DNA of 64,000 nucleotides from Streptomyces sp. NBC_01428. GTDB taxonomy: Bacteria > Actinomycetota > Actinomycetes > Streptomycetales > Streptomycetaceae. The position numbers and the translations under genes are program-made. Where the stretch lies: positions 5,828,001-5,892,000 of the forward strand of contig NZ_CP109499.1 of NCBI RefSeq assembly GCF_036231965.1, written 5' to 3'. The notes under the pieces are model-generated. The model was not told where the DNA came from. It saw only the letters and a program-made list of their open reading frames with translations, and did no database searches. Below are positions 34,152-43,242 of this stretch, piece by piece. Each line of letters begins with the position of its first letter. The first letter of the stretch is position 1.

Positions 34152-35425
34152 ACGGAGAACTCCTGGAACGCGATGGTCTTCTCGACCGGGTAGTACTCGG
34201 TGCCGAGCAGTTCTCGGATGATGTACGCGTTGCGGTACGCGCCCATGCCGAGGTCGGGCGAGGTGATCGAGTGGGTGTGGACGCCCGCGTTCTGCAGGAA
34301 GATCCCGCGTCCCGTGGTGTCGATGGCGTAGTTGCGGGCCACGTCGAAGTTGCCCTGGGTGTCGTAGCGCAGCCGGTCGCGGACCGGGGCGAGGAACGCC
34401 GGCTCCGTGTAGCGGTAGCCCGTGGCGAGGATCAGGCCCTCGGAGTGCAGCTCGTAGTCCTTGACCTGCTCCTGCTGGCGCAGGCCCAGCGTGTACGTGC
34501 CGTTCTCGTGGCGCACCGACTCCAGCGCGGAGTTGGTGAGGAGCCGCGCGGGGACCGGGCCGCCGAGGTTCTTCTGGTAGAGCAGGTCGAAGATCTCGTT
34601 GATCAGGTCGCCGTCGATGCCCTTGAACAGGCCCTTCTGCTCGGCCTGGAGACGGTAGCGGGTCGGCTCGGGCAGCGCGTGGAAGTAGTCGATGTACTCC
34701 GGGGAGGTCATCTCCAGGGTGAGCTTGGTGTATTCGAGCGGGAAGAAGCGCGGCGAGCGGGTCACCCAGTTCAGCCGGTAGCCGTGCACGTCGATCTCGC
34801 CCAGCAGGTCGAGGAAGATCTCCGCGGCCGACTGGCCGCTGCCGACCAGGGTGATCGACTCCTTGGCCTGGAGCTCCGCCTTGTTCTGCAGGTAGCGGGA
34901 GTTGTGGATGTAGTCGCCGCCGAGGCCCGCGCAGGCCTCCGGTACGTAGGGCTGGGTGCCGGTGCCGAGGACCAGGTGCCGGGCGCGGTACACCTCGCCG
35001 GCCTCCGTCCGCACGACGTACACCTCGTCCTCGTACGTCACCTCGGCGACCGTCGTCCCGAAGCGGACGCTGCTCAGCTTGTTCGCGGCCCAGCGGCAGT
35101 AGTCGTCGTACTCGACGCGCAGCGGGTAGAAGTTCTCGCGGATGTAGAACGAGTACAGGCGGCCCGATTCCTTCAGGTAGCTGAGGAAGGAGTACGGGGA
35201 CGTCGGGTCGGCGAGGGTGACCAGGTCCGACATGAACGGGGTCTGGAGGTGCGCGCCCTCCAGGAACATCCCGGAGTGCCACTCGAAGTTCGGCTTCGAC
35301 TCCAGGAAGACGCCGTCGAGTTCGGCGATCGGTTCGGTCAGGCAGGCGAGGCCGAGGTTGAAGGGCCCGAGCCCGATCCCCACGAAGTCGTGGGTCTTTT
35401 CCGTGGTGTCAGCAAGCGCGGTCAA
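34148..35425 (-). CDS. desB: Cadaverine N-monooxygenase (flavin-dependent)
   Basis: 425-aa FAD/NADPH enzyme hydroxylating cadaverine on nitrogen. The FAD loop is DFVGIGLGPFNLGLA and the NADPH loop is LVGSGQSAAEIFLDL; LILATGYRY is the class-specific C-terminal motif of lysine/ornithine N-hydroxylases. Its ATG lies 14 bases inside desA (17-bp overlap), consistent with coupling. Confidence 0.96.
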   Translation of the reverse strand: MTALADTTEKTHDFVGIGLGPFNLGLACLTEPIAELDGVFLESKPNFEWHSGMFLEGAHLQTPFMSDLVTLADPTSPYSFLSYLKESGRLYSFYIRENFYPLRVEYDDYCRWAANKLSSVRFGTTVAEVTYEDEVYVVRTEAGEVYRARHLVLGTGTQPYVPEACAGLGGDYIHNSRYLQNKAELQAKESITLVGSGQSAAEIFLDLLGEIDVHGYRLNWVTRSPRFFPLEYTKLTLEMTSPEYIDYFHALPEPTRYRLQAEQKGLFKGIDGDLINEIFDLLYQKNLGGPVPARLLTNSALESVRHENGTYTLGLRQQEQVKDYELHSEGLILATGYRYTEPAFLAPVRDRLRYDTQGNFDVARNYAIDTTGRGIFLQNAGVHTHSITSPDLGMGAYRNAYIIRELLGTEYYPVEKTIAFQEFSV

Positions 35426-36851
35426 GGGAGTCTCCCAGGTACTGCTCGGCGTGGCCGGCGATCAGGTCGAGGACGGCGGCGATGTCGTCCACCGTCGTCT
35501 CGGGGTTGAGCAACGTGAACTTCAGGTAGTGGCGTCCGCCGACCTTGGTGCCCGCGACGACGGCGTCACCGGAGGCGAACAGGGCCTTGCGGGCGTACAG
35601 GTTGGCGCGGTCGATCTCGGCCGGGTCGGTGACGCCGGACGGGATGACGCGGAAGACGAGGGTGGAGAGCGAGGGTTCGACCACGACGTCGAAGCGCGGG
35701 TCGGCGGCGAGCAGTTCCCAGCCCCGCGCGGCCAGGTCGCAGACCTCGTCGAAGAGTTCGCCGATGCCGTCGGCGCCCATCACCCGCAGCGTCATCCACA
35801 GCTTGAGGGCGTCGAAGCGGCGGGTGGTCTGGAGGGACTTGTCGACCTGGTTGGGGATGCGCTCCTCGACCATCCGGCGCGGGTTGAGGTACTCCGCGTG
35901 GTAGGTCGCGTGCCGCAGGGTGGCCACGTCGCGGACCAGCAGGGCCGAGGAACTCACGGGCTGGAAGAAGGACTTGTGGTAGTCGACGGTGACGGAGTCG
36001 GCGCGCTCGATGCCGTCGATGCGGCCGCGGTTCTTCAGCGAGGCGAGCAGCCCGCAGCCGTAGGCCGCGTCCACGTGCATCCAGGTCCCGAACTGCGAGC
36101 AGAGTTCGGCGACTTCGGGCAGGGGGTCGATGGAGCCGAAGTCGGTGGTGCCGGCGGTGGCGACGACGGCCATGGGGACGAGGCCGTTCTCCTTGCAGCG
36201 CTCCAGCTCCCGGGCGAGGGCGAGCGTCTGCATGCGCTTGTCGTGGTCGACGGGGATCGAGACGACGGCGTCGGGGCCGAGGCCGAGGAGTTTGGCGGAC
36301 TTCCTGACGCTGAAGTGGCTCACCTCGGAGGCGAAGATCCGCAGGTCGGCGAGGTGGTCCGACTTGGCCTCCTCGCGGGCCAGGAGAAGCGCCTGGAGGT
36401 TGGACTGGCTGCCGCCGCTGGTGAACACGCCGTCGGCGGAGGGGCCGAAGCCGATGCGCTCGTTCGTCCAGTCGATGAGCTTGCGCTCGATGAGGGTGCC
36501 GCCGGCCGACTGGTCCCAGGTGTCCAGGGAGGAGTTGACGGCGGAGAGCACGGCTTCGCCGAGCACGGCCGGGATGACGACCGGGCAGTTGAGGTGGGCG
36601 AGGTAGCGGGGGTGGTGGAAGTAGATCGCGTCCTGGAGGTAGACCTCCTCCAGTTCGTCGAGGACGGCCGTCGTGTCGTGGAGCGGCTTGTCGAGGTCGA
36701 TCCCCTCGATGCGGGGAGTGAGGTCGTCGACCGTGACACCCGTGAACGGGCGGGTGGTGGTGGCGAGTTTGGCCGCCACCCGCTCGACGCCTTCGGTCAC
36801 GGAGCGGCGATACCGGTCCGCGGTGGTGTCGTTGAGCAGGTGCGAGCGCAT
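35409..36851 (-). CDS. desA: Lysine decarboxylase of desferrioxamine synthesis
   Basis: 480-aa pyridoxal-phosphate enzyme of the group II decarboxylases that makes cadaverine from lysine. The cofactor lysine is K293 in VDYHKSFFQP; VDAAYG provides the Asp contacting the pyridine ring, and FTSGGSQSNLQALLLARE the phosphate-binding loop. It is the first gene of desABCD; its start is 68 bp from the iron box at 36919-36937. Confidence 0.96.
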   Translation of the reverse strand: MRSHLLNDTTADRYRRSVTEGVERVAAKLATTTRPFTGVTVDDLTPRIEGIDLDKPLHDTTAVLDELEEVYLQDAIYFHHPRYLAHLNCPVVIPAVLGEAVLSAVNSSLDTWDQSAGGTLIERKLIDWTNERIGFGPSADGVFTSGGSQSNLQALLLAREEAKSDHLADLRIFASEVSHFSVRKSAKLLGLGPDAVVSIPVDHDKRMQTLALARELERCKENGLVPMAVVATAGTTDFGSIDPLPEVAELCSQFGTWMHVDAAYGCGLLASLKNRGRIDGIERADSVTVDYHKSFFQPVSSSALLVRDVATLRHATYHAEYLNPRRMVEERIPNQVDKSLQTTRRFDALKLWMTLRVMGADGIGELFDEVCDLAARGWELLAADPRFDVVVEPSLSTLVFRVIPSGVTDPAEIDRANLYARKALFASGDAVVAGTKVGGRHYLKFTLLNPETTVDDIAAVLDLIAGHAEQYLGDSLDRAC

Positions 36852-36918
36852 GTGGGGGTCCTCCGTGCGGGGGAGAGTCCGAGCGGGACAGGAGAAAGGG
36901 CGGGTCGCGACGTTCGAC

Positions 36919-36937
36919 TTAGGTTAGCCTAACCTAA
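36919..36937. promoter_or_regulatory. Iron box (DmdR/DtxR-type operator) of desABCD
   Basis: TTAGGTTAGCCTAACCTAA is a perfect 19-bp palindrome around a central base, and the symmetry continues 3 bases outward on each side (36916-36940). It matches the DmdR1 iron box. Fe2+-loaded regulator would repress desABCD. Confidence 0.95.
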
Positions 36938-37028
36938 GTCGATCACGCGTTCCGCCCGGTCCCGCTCCCGCCCGGCGTGACATACGCCTCGTGCGAGTCG
37001 CCGAAGAGCCGTCTTGTCGTGCGGTCAA

Positions 37029-37895
37029 CTACTCCCCGCTGTCTCGCAGTTGTTCCTCCGTCAGTCCCTCTCGCCAGTAGCCGACGAAGGTGACCCGGCG
37101 GCGGTCGACGCCCCGCTCGCGCACGAGATGTCTGCGCAGTTCCTTCACACGGCCGGACTCTCCGGCTATCCAGGCGTACGGCGCCCCGGCGGCCGGGAGC
37201 CGGGCGGCCCGCACCGCGTCGAGGCCCATGGAGGCCTCCGCCCCGACGTGTCCGTCCCGTACGAGCCAGGTGATCTCGGCGTCGGCCGCCGTCACCGGTT
37301 CCTGGATGTCCTCGGTGTGCTGGACCTCCAGCCAGGCCCGCACGCGCAGTCCCGCCGGGAGCGATTCGAGGATGGCGCAGGCGGCGGGCAGGGCCGTCTC
37401 GTCGCCCCAGAGGACCACCAGGTCGGTGTCGGCCGGCGGCCGGAAGCGGATGGCCCGGTTGTCCGCGAGGGCGGGACCGAGCAGGGCGACCCGGTCGCCG
37501 GTGCGCGCGCCGGAGGCCCAGCGTGAGGCGGGCCCCGCGGGGACGGCGGCGCCCGGTTCCGTGCCGTGCAGCACGAAGTCGATGTCGATCTCCGTGGGCC
37601 CGCCGGGCTCGCGGCGCAGCGAGCGCAGGGTGTACGAGCGCATCACGGCCCGGACGTCGTCGGGGAGTTCACGCCATCCCTGCCACCAGCCCTCTCCGAG
37701 CTCGACCGGCACGGCCGGCTCGCTCTGGCCGGGGTGCGGCAGGAAGAGGGACAGGGACTGGTCGCGCCCGTCGGAGTGGAACGCCTCCAGGTCGGGCCCG
37801 CCGAAGGTCACCCGGACCAGAGACGGACCGAGCCGCCTCGTCGTTACGACCCGGAGGGAGAAGAAACGGAACGGGGCGGCTACGGCCGTCGTCAT
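37029..37895 (-). CDS. Siderophore-interacting protein (FAD-dependent ferric reductase)
   Basis: 288-aa SIP-family flavoprotein that reduces ferric siderophore in the cytoplasm to release iron. The FAD-binding barrel has RSYTLR (contact to flavin) and the C-terminal NAD(P)H domain has VVLWGDETALPAACAIL and YAWIAGESGRVKELRRHLV, typical of ViuB/YqjH proteins. It is 54 bp downstream of desE on the same strand, so probably transcribed from the desE iron box; the desA box lies past its stop. Together with DesE it forms the uptake and release half of the pathway. Confidence 0.93.
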   Translation of the reverse strand: MTTAVAAPFRFFSLRVVTTRRLGPSLVRVTFGGPDLEAFHSDGRDQSLSLFLPHPGQSEPAVPVELGEGWWQGWRELPDDVRAVMRSYTLRSLRREPGGPTEIDIDFVLHGTEPGAAVPAGPASRWASGARTGDRVALLGPALADNRAIRFRPPADTDLVVLWGDETALPAACAILESLPAGLRVRAWLEVQHTEDIQEPVTAADAEITWLVRDGHVGAEASMGLDAVRAARLPAAGAPYAWIAGESGRVKELRRHLVRERGVDRRRVTFVGYWREGLTEEQLRDSGE

Positions 37896-37949
37896 GCATG
37901 CTCCTGAGAGATCGTCAGGGGGTCACGGTCGGCGGGTGACGCCGGGGTG

Positions 37950-38996
37950 TCAGGCGACCTTCTTGGCGTTCTCGATGGCCTCGGCGAGCTTGTCGAGGAT
38001 CGGGGTGCACTTGTCGTACGACAGGATCGGCTCGGGGGTGCGCGCGATGACCTGGCCGGCCTTGACGGCGGGCAGCTTCTTCCAGGTGGCCTCGGTGATG
38101 TCGGCCGGCTGGATGGTCGAGGTGCGGTCGTCCATGATGATGACGTCGGCCGGGTACTTGTCGACGTTCTCCCAGCTCAGGTTCTCGAACCAGCCGCCGC
38201 TGGCCTTCAGGGCCTTGGCGGAGGGCTCGACGATGTTCACGCCGAGCGCCTTGAAGTACTCCAGGTCGATGGAGAGGTTGGAGCCGGAGACGTAGAAGAT
38301 GTCCTGGCTCGCGCTGCCCGCGAGGACCTTGATCTCCGGGCGGGCCTTGGCGGCCTTGCGCAGCCGCTCGGCGGCCGTCTCGAACTTCTTCTTCGCCTCG
38401 ACGATCTTCGCGGACTTCACGTCGGCGCCGAGCGACTCGGCCAGGGCGAGCATCCGCTGGAGAGGCTGCGGCATCTGCACGTCGAAGACGGAGAGGCCGA
38501 CGCTCGGGGCGAGCTTGAGGATCTTGTCCTTGGACTCCTCGGGGACGTACCAGAGGGTGCCCGCGGCGTCGAACATGGTGGAGATCAGGACGTCGGGAGC
38601 CAGGCCCGCGTACTTCTCGATGTTGAACTGGCCCCACTCGTTGCCGAGGACGGTCAGCTTGCTGACGTCCATGTCGCCGGCCTGGACGTCGGCCTTGCCG
38701 TCCTTGGTCGTCGTCGGGCCGAAGACACCCTTGACCTCGATGCCGTAGTCGAAGAGGGCGGCGGCGACACCGGTGAAGGCGACGATGTTCGCCGGGGTCT
38801 TGTCCAGCTTCACCGTCGTGCCGCGGTCGTCCTTGAACGTCCACGGGCCGGACTTGGCGGCCTTCGCCGCGTCCGAGCCACCGTTCTTCGAGGCGTCGTC
38901 GTCGCCACAGGCGGCGAGGACGGCGCCGAGGCCGAGGGCGCCGCCCGCGGCGAGGATGCCGCGACGGGTGAGGTGGGTGGCACGGGCGTTGGACAT
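37950..38996 (-). CDS. desE: Ferrioxamine-binding lipoprotein
   Basis: 348-aa ABC-transport substrate-binding protein of the iron-siderophore type. The N-terminus has a twin-arginine-like LTRRGIL and a lipobox LAAC with Cys30, so it is anchored outside the membrane. The FecCD/BtuF-type lobes joined by a rigid helix cover about 45-348 (TPANIVAFTGVAAALFDYG, GLAPDVLISTMFDAAG). It lies next to desABCD and a siderophore reductase, which makes ferrioxamine the likely ligand. No permease or ATPase gene is in the window. The iron box lies 56 bp before the ATG at 38996. Confidence 0.93.
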   Translation of the reverse strand: MSNARATHLTRRGILAAGGALGLGAVLAACGDDDASKNGGSDAAKAAKSGPWTFKDDRGTTVKLDKTPANIVAFTGVAAALFDYGIEVKGVFGPTTTKDGKADVQAGDMDVSKLTVLGNEWGQFNIEKYAGLAPDVLISTMFDAAGTLWYVPEESKDKILKLAPSVGLSVFDVQMPQPLQRMLALAESLGADVKSAKIVEAKKKFETAAERLRKAAKARPEIKVLAGSASQDIFYVSGSNLSIDLEYFKALGVNIVEPSAKALKASGGWFENLSWENVDKYPADVIIMDDRTSTIQPADITEATWKKLPAVKAGQVIARTPEPILSYDKCTPILDKLAEAIENAKKVA

Positions 38997-39051
38997 GAGT
39001 GTGACTGCTTTCGGCACGGGGCGGCGAAACGCCCGCCGGACAAGTTCGAAG

Positions 39052-39070
39052 GTAGGTTAGCCTAACCTCA
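39052..39070. promoter_or_regulatory. Iron box of desE-SIP
   Basis: Core AGGTTAGCCTAACCT (39054-39068) is a perfect 15-bp palindrome identical to the core of the desA box; the outer positions are slightly degenerate. It lies 56 bp upstream of desE. Confidence 0.92.
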
Positions 39071-39171
39071 TCAACTGTCCAGCGGGCGGGGTGCCTCGCG
39101 GGGGGACGTAACGGGCGGAACGTCACGGACCGCCCGGGTCGCGGGGCTGCCGAGCCCCGGAGGTCCGGAGG

Positions 39172-40338
39172 TCAGCCCGTGAGCCCCAACTCCCGGGCGA
39201 TCAGCATGCGCTGGACCTCGCTGGTGCCCTCGCCGATCTCCAGGATCTTGGAGTCGCGCCACATGCGGGCCACCGGGTACTCGTTCATGAAGCCGTAGCC
39301 GCCGTGGACCTGGGTGGCGTCCCGGGCGTTGTCGACGGCGATCGTGGAGGAGTACAGCTTGGCGATCGCCGCCTCCTTCTTGAACGGCTCACCCGCGACG
39401 AGGCGGGACGCGGCGTCGCGCCAGCCGACGCGGGCCATGTGGGCCTTCATCTCCATGTCGGCGATCTTGAACTGGATCGCCTGGTTGGCGCCGATCGGCC
39501 GCCCGAACGCATGCCGCTCCTTGGCGTAGCGCACCGACTCGTCCACGCAGCCCTGCGCGAGCCCGGTGGCCAGCGCGGCGATGGCGATGCGGCCCTCGTC
39601 CAGGATGCGCAGGAACTGGGCGTAGCCGCGGCCCTCTTCACCGAGCAGGTTCGCCGCGGGGACGCGCACGTCGGCGAAGGACAGCTCGCGGGTGTCCGAG
39701 GCGTTCCAGCCGACCTTCGAGTACGGGGCCGCGACCGTGAAGCCCGGGGTGCCGGAGGGGACGATGATCGCGGAGATCAGCGGCTTCCCGTCGGGCTTGC
39801 GGCCGGTGACCGCGGTGACCGTCACCAGGCCGGTGATGTCCGTACCGGAGTTGGTGATGAAGCACTTGCTGCCGTTGATGACCCACTCGTCGGTGTCGGG
39901 GTCGAGCCGCGCCGTCGTCCGGGTCGCGCCCGCGTCCGAGCCGCCGTCCGGCTCCGTCAGGCCGAACGCGCCGAGGATCTCGCCGGAGCAGAGCCGGGGC
40001 AGCCACTCGGCCTTCTGGGCGTCCGTGCCGAACAGGTGGATCGGCATGGCGCCCAGCGAGACGCCCGCCTCCAGGGTGATGGCCACGGACGAGTCGACCC
40101 GGGCCAGCTCCTCCAGGGCGACACCGAGGGCGAGGTAGTCGCCGCCCATGCCGCCGTACCCCTCCGGGAACGGCAGGCCGAACAGGCCCATGCGGCCCAT
40201 CTCCCGCACGATCTCGTACGGGAACTCGTGCCGCTCGTAGAGGTCGCCGATCTTGGGGGCGACGACGTCGTGCGCGAACTCCTCCACCGTGCGGCGGAGC
40301 TCCTCGAGTTCGGGGGAGAGGCGGTGGTCCAGCGACAT
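39172..40338 (-). CDS. Acyl-CoA dehydrogenase of the branched-chain/leucine operon (AcdH-like)
   Basis: 388-aa FAD enzyme oxidising acyl-CoA to 2-enoyl-CoA. The N-terminal helical domain (1-110), beta domain (FGLTEPDGGSDAG, WVINGSKCFITNS) and C-terminal helical domain (QVHGGYGFMNEYPVARMWRD) are all present. E370 in EIGEGTSEVQR occupies the position of the catalytic base of short/medium-chain enzymes; human isovaleryl-CoA dehydrogenase has Ala there and uses a Glu elsewhere. It is the last gene of the carboxyltransferase/biotin carboxylase/HMG-CoA lyase operon, 5 bp after the lyase, with AGGAG 8 bases before ATG 40338. Probable substrate: isovaleryl-, 2-methylbutyryl- or isobutyryl-CoA. Confidence 0.92.
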   Translation of the reverse strand: MSLDHRLSPELEELRRTVEEFAHDVVAPKIGDLYERHEFPYEIVREMGRMGLFGLPFPEGYGGMGGDYLALGVALEELARVDSSVAITLEAGVSLGAMPIHLFGTDAQKAEWLPRLCSGEILGAFGLTEPDGGSDAGATRTTARLDPDTDEWVINGSKCFITNSGTDITGLVTVTAVTGRKPDGKPLISAIIVPSGTPGFTVAAPYSKVGWNASDTRELSFADVRVPAANLLGEEGRGYAQFLRILDEGRIAIAALATGLAQGCVDESVRYAKERHAFGRPIGANQAIQFKIADMEMKAHMARVGWRDAASRLVAGEPFKKEAAIAKLYSSTIAVDNARDATQVHGGYGFMNEYPVARMWRDSKILEIGEGTSEVQRMLIARELGLTG

Positions 40339-40343
40339 GGGGA

Positions 40344-41303
40344 TCACTCCTGGTGGGACTGAGTCGAGTTACCGAGCGCTTTGACGGTGCGGGAGGGGCT
40401 GGGTCGGCCCAGTCGTCCGGCCATCCACACGCTGGTGGCGGTGAGGCGGCCGAGGTCGACCCCGGTGTCGATACCGAGGCCCTGGAGCATCCACACGAGG
40501 TCCTCGGTGGCGAGGTTGCCGGTCGCGGACTTCGCGTACGGGCAGCCGCCGAGGCCGCCCGCGGAGGCGTCGACGGTGCTGACGCCGTGCTGGAGGGCGG
40601 CCAGGGTGTTGGACAGTGCCTGGCCGTAGGTGTCGTGGAAGTGCACGCCGATCGCGCTGGTCGGCACGCCCCCCGCGTTCAACTCGGCCAGCAGCGACCC
40701 CACATGGCCGGGGGTGGCCACGCCGATCGTGTCGCCGAGGCTCAGCTCGTCGGCGCCCATGTCCATGAGCGCCTTGCAGACCCGGACGACCTGATGGACC
40801 GGGACCGGCCCCTCCCACGGGTCGCCGAAGCACATCGAGACGTAGGCGCGGACCGTGAGCCGGCCGTCCTTCGCGCGGCGCACCACGGGCTCGAACATGG
40901 CGAGCGCCTCGTCGAGGCCGCGGTTCAGATTGGCCCGGGCGAAGGACTCCGTCGCACTGGCGAAGACGGCGACGTGCCGGGCGCCGAGCGCGAGCGCCCG
41001 GTCCAGTCCGCGTTCGTTCGGCACGAGGACGGGGAGTGCCACCGGCAGTTCGGACACCTGGGGGAACAGCTGCTCGGCGTCGGCCAGTTGGGGAACCCAC
41101 TTGGGGTGCACGAAGCTGGTCGCCTCGATGGTGGTCAGTCCCGCGCCGGCGAGGCGGCGGATGAACTCCGCCTTGACCTCGGTGGGCACGGTCGCCTTCT
41201 CGTTCTGCAGACCGTCGCGTGCGCCGACCTCGTAGATCCGCACCCGGGCGGGCAGGTCCTCGGCCGGTACGGCCATCGGCAGGCCCAGTTCGGACGTGCT
41301 CAT
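40344..41303 (-). CDS. Hydroxymethylglutaryl-CoA lyase
   Basis: 319-aa class I aldolase-type lyase that splits HMG-CoA to acetyl-CoA and acetoacetate, the last step of leucine degradation. The motifs are YEVGARDGLQNE (catalytic Arg-Asp), SFVHPKWVPQLAD, FHDTYGQALSN (metal-binding His) and the active-site Cys in GGLGGCPYA. It overlaps the biotin carboxylase gene by 4 bases and precedes the acyl-CoA dehydrogenase by 5 bp. Confidence 0.95.
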   Translation of the reverse strand: MSTSELGLPMAVPAEDLPARVRIYEVGARDGLQNEKATVPTEVKAEFIRRLAGAGLTTIEATSFVHPKWVPQLADAEQLFPQVSELPVALPVLVPNERGLDRALALGARHVAVFASATESFARANLNRGLDEALAMFEPVVRRAKDGRLTVRAYVSMCFGDPWEGPVPVHQVVRVCKALMDMGADELSLGDTIGVATPGHVGSLLAELNAGGVPTSAIGVHFHDTYGQALSNTLAALQHGVSTVDASAGGLGGCPYAKSATGNLATEDLVWMLQGLGIDTGVDLGRLTATSVWMAGRLGRPSPSRTVKALGNSTQSHQE

Positions 41304-43234
41304 GCTGTCTCCGCCTCCTCGGCCGGGGTGACGACCGCGAGGACCTGGTCCATCGCGACGGTGGTGCCCGGCGTGACGTCCAGCTCGCTGACCGTGCCGG
41401 CGTGCGGGGCGGAGATGACGTGCTCCATCTTCATCGCCTCGACCACCAGCAGGCTCTGTCCGGCGGTCACCTCGTCGCCGACGGCGACCTTCACGACGGT
41501 CACCGTGCCCGGCATCGGGGCGGTCAGCGAGTCGGCCCCGGCGTGCGCGGCGCCGGTCAGCGAGGCGGCCACCGGGTCGTGGTCGCGGACGTGCCAGGCG
41601 TCGCCGTCGCGGCCGATCCAGTCGCCGGCGCGGTGGAAGGTGTGGCGCACCCCGTCGAGGGTCACCGCCACCTGTCCCGCACCGACCGTGTGGGTGCCGC
41701 GCGGGGTGTAGGCGACGGGGTCGAGGACCCGCAGCGAGAACGTGGCCGGCTTCGGCGTGCCGCCCAGCCGCCAGCCGGTGGGCACGGAGAACGGGTCGGT
41801 CCAGCCGTCGCCCGCCGGGGTCAGCCCGTCGAGCCGCACGGCGGCGGCCGCCTCGTACACCTCATCCGGCACTCCGTCCGGGACCAGGCCGGCCGCCTCG
41901 CGCTCGACCAGTCCGGTGTCCAGGTCGCCGGCCACCACGTCCGGGTGGGCCAGCAGCCGGCGCAGGAAGCCCGCGTTGGTCTGGACGCCGAGGGTGACCG
42001 TGTCGGCGAGCGCGGCCCGCAGGCGGCGCAGCGCCGTCGGCCGGTCGGGGCCGTACGCGATGACCTTCGAGAGCATCGGGTCGTAGAGGCTGCCCACCTC
42101 GGTGCCCTCCGACAGGCCCGAGTCGGTGCGCACCCCGTCGCCCTGGGGCTCGCGCAGCGCGAGCACCGTGCCGCCGGAGGGGAGGAAGCCGCGCGCGGGG
42201 TCCTCGGCGCAGATCCGCGCCTCCACGGCGTGCCCGGTGAGGGTGATGTCGTCCTGCCCGTAGGGGAGCGGCTCACCGGCGGCGACCCGCAGCTGCCACT
42301 CGACGAGGTCGAGGCCGGTGACCAGTTCGGTGACCGGGTGCTCCACCTGGAGGCGGGTGTTCATCTCCATGAAGTAGTACGACGAGGCGTCGCCGCCCGG
42401 GACGATGAACTCGACCGTGCCCGCGCCGCGGTAGCCGCAGGAGCGGGCCGCCTGGACGGCCGCCTCGCCCATCGCGGCCCGGGTGGCGGGGTCGAGGAAC
42501 ACGCTGGGCGCCTCCTCGATGATCTTCTGGTGGCGGCGCTGCAGCGAGCACTCCCGCTCGCCCAGGTGCACCACGTGGCCGTGTCCGTCCGCGAGGACCT
42601 GGATCTCGATGTGCCGGGGACGGTCGACCCAGCGCTCCACGAGGAGGGTGTCGTCGCCGAAGGAGGCGCGTGCCTCGCGGCGGGCGGCGGCGATCTCCTC
42701 GGCGAGGACGGCGGCGTCGCGGACCAGGCGCATGCCCTTGCCGCCACCGCCCGCGCTCGGCTTCAGGAGCACCGGCACGCCGATCTCGCGGGCGGCCTCG
42801 ATCAGTTCGTCGTCGGTCAGACCGCTGCCGGAGGAGCCGGGGACGACCGGGACCCCGGCCTTCTTCACGGTCTCCTTGGCGCGGATCTTGTCGCCCATGA
42901 GCGAGATCGCCTCGGGGGACGGCCCGATGAACACGAGTCCTGCGTCCGCGCAGGCCTGCGCGAAGGCGGCGTTCTCGGCGAGGAAGCCGTACCCCGGGTG
43001 GACGGCCTGGGCGCCGGTCCGGGCCGCCGCCTCCAGCAGCCGCTCCACCGACAGATAGCTCTCGGACGCGGGCGCGGGCCCGATCCGTACGGCCGTGTCG
43101 GCCTCGCGGACGTGCCGCGCGTCGGCGTCGGCGTCCGAGAAGACGGCCACCGAGCGCACGCTGAGCGCGCGCAGCGTGCGGATGACGCGTACGGCGATCT
43201 CGCCCCGGTTGGCCACAAGCACCGTGTCGAACAT
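41300..43234 (-). CDS. Acyl-CoA carboxylase alpha subunit (biotin carboxylase + biotin carrier)
   Basis: 644-aa biotin-dependent subunit, most likely of 3-methylcrotonyl-CoA carboxylase. The biotin carboxylase domain (1-445) has the ATP-grasp glycine loop KPSAGGGGKGM and the catalytic HQKIIEEAP and FMEMNTRLQVEHPVTE motifs. A BT-type linker follows, and then the biotinyl domain with EAMKMEH, where K602 is biotinylated. ATG 43234 has GAGGGG 4 bases upstream; a GTG at 43246 overlapping the previous stop is possible. The gene follows the carboxyltransferase gene by 8 bp. Confidence 0.95.
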   Translation of the reverse strand: MFDTVLVANRGEIAVRVIRTLRALSVRSVAVFSDADADARHVREADTAVRIGPAPASESYLSVERLLEAAARTGAQAVHPGYGFLAENAAFAQACADAGLVFIGPSPEAISLMGDKIRAKETVKKAGVPVVPGSSGSGLTDDELIEAAREIGVPVLLKPSAGGGGKGMRLVRDAAVLAEEIAAARREARASFGDDTLLVERWVDRPRHIEIQVLADGHGHVVHLGERECSLQRRHQKIIEEAPSVFLDPATRAAMGEAAVQAARSCGYRGAGTVEFIVPGGDASSYYFMEMNTRLQVEHPVTELVTGLDLVEWQLRVAAGEPLPYGQDDITLTGHAVEARICAEDPARGFLPSGGTVLALREPQGDGVRTDSGLSEGTEVGSLYDPMLSKVIAYGPDRPTALRRLRAALADTVTLGVQTNAGFLRRLLAHPDVVAGDLDTGLVEREAAGLVPDGVPDEVYEAAAAVRLDGLTPAGDGWTDPFSVPTGWRLGGTPKPATFSLRVLDPVAYTPRGTHTVGAGQVAVTLDGVRHTFHRAGDWIGRDGDAWHVRDHDPVAASLTGAAHAGADSLTAPMPGTVTVVKVAVGDEVTAGQSLLVVEAMKMEHVISAPHAGTVSELDVTPGTTVAMDQVLAVVTPAEEAETA

Positions 43235-43242
43235 GGGTCCCC

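Noticed and set aside
36942..37028. Possible separate promoter-less small gene between the siderophore reductase and desA
   Set aside because: 87 bp with no open frame of credible length; it is the leader between the reductase stop and the iron box.
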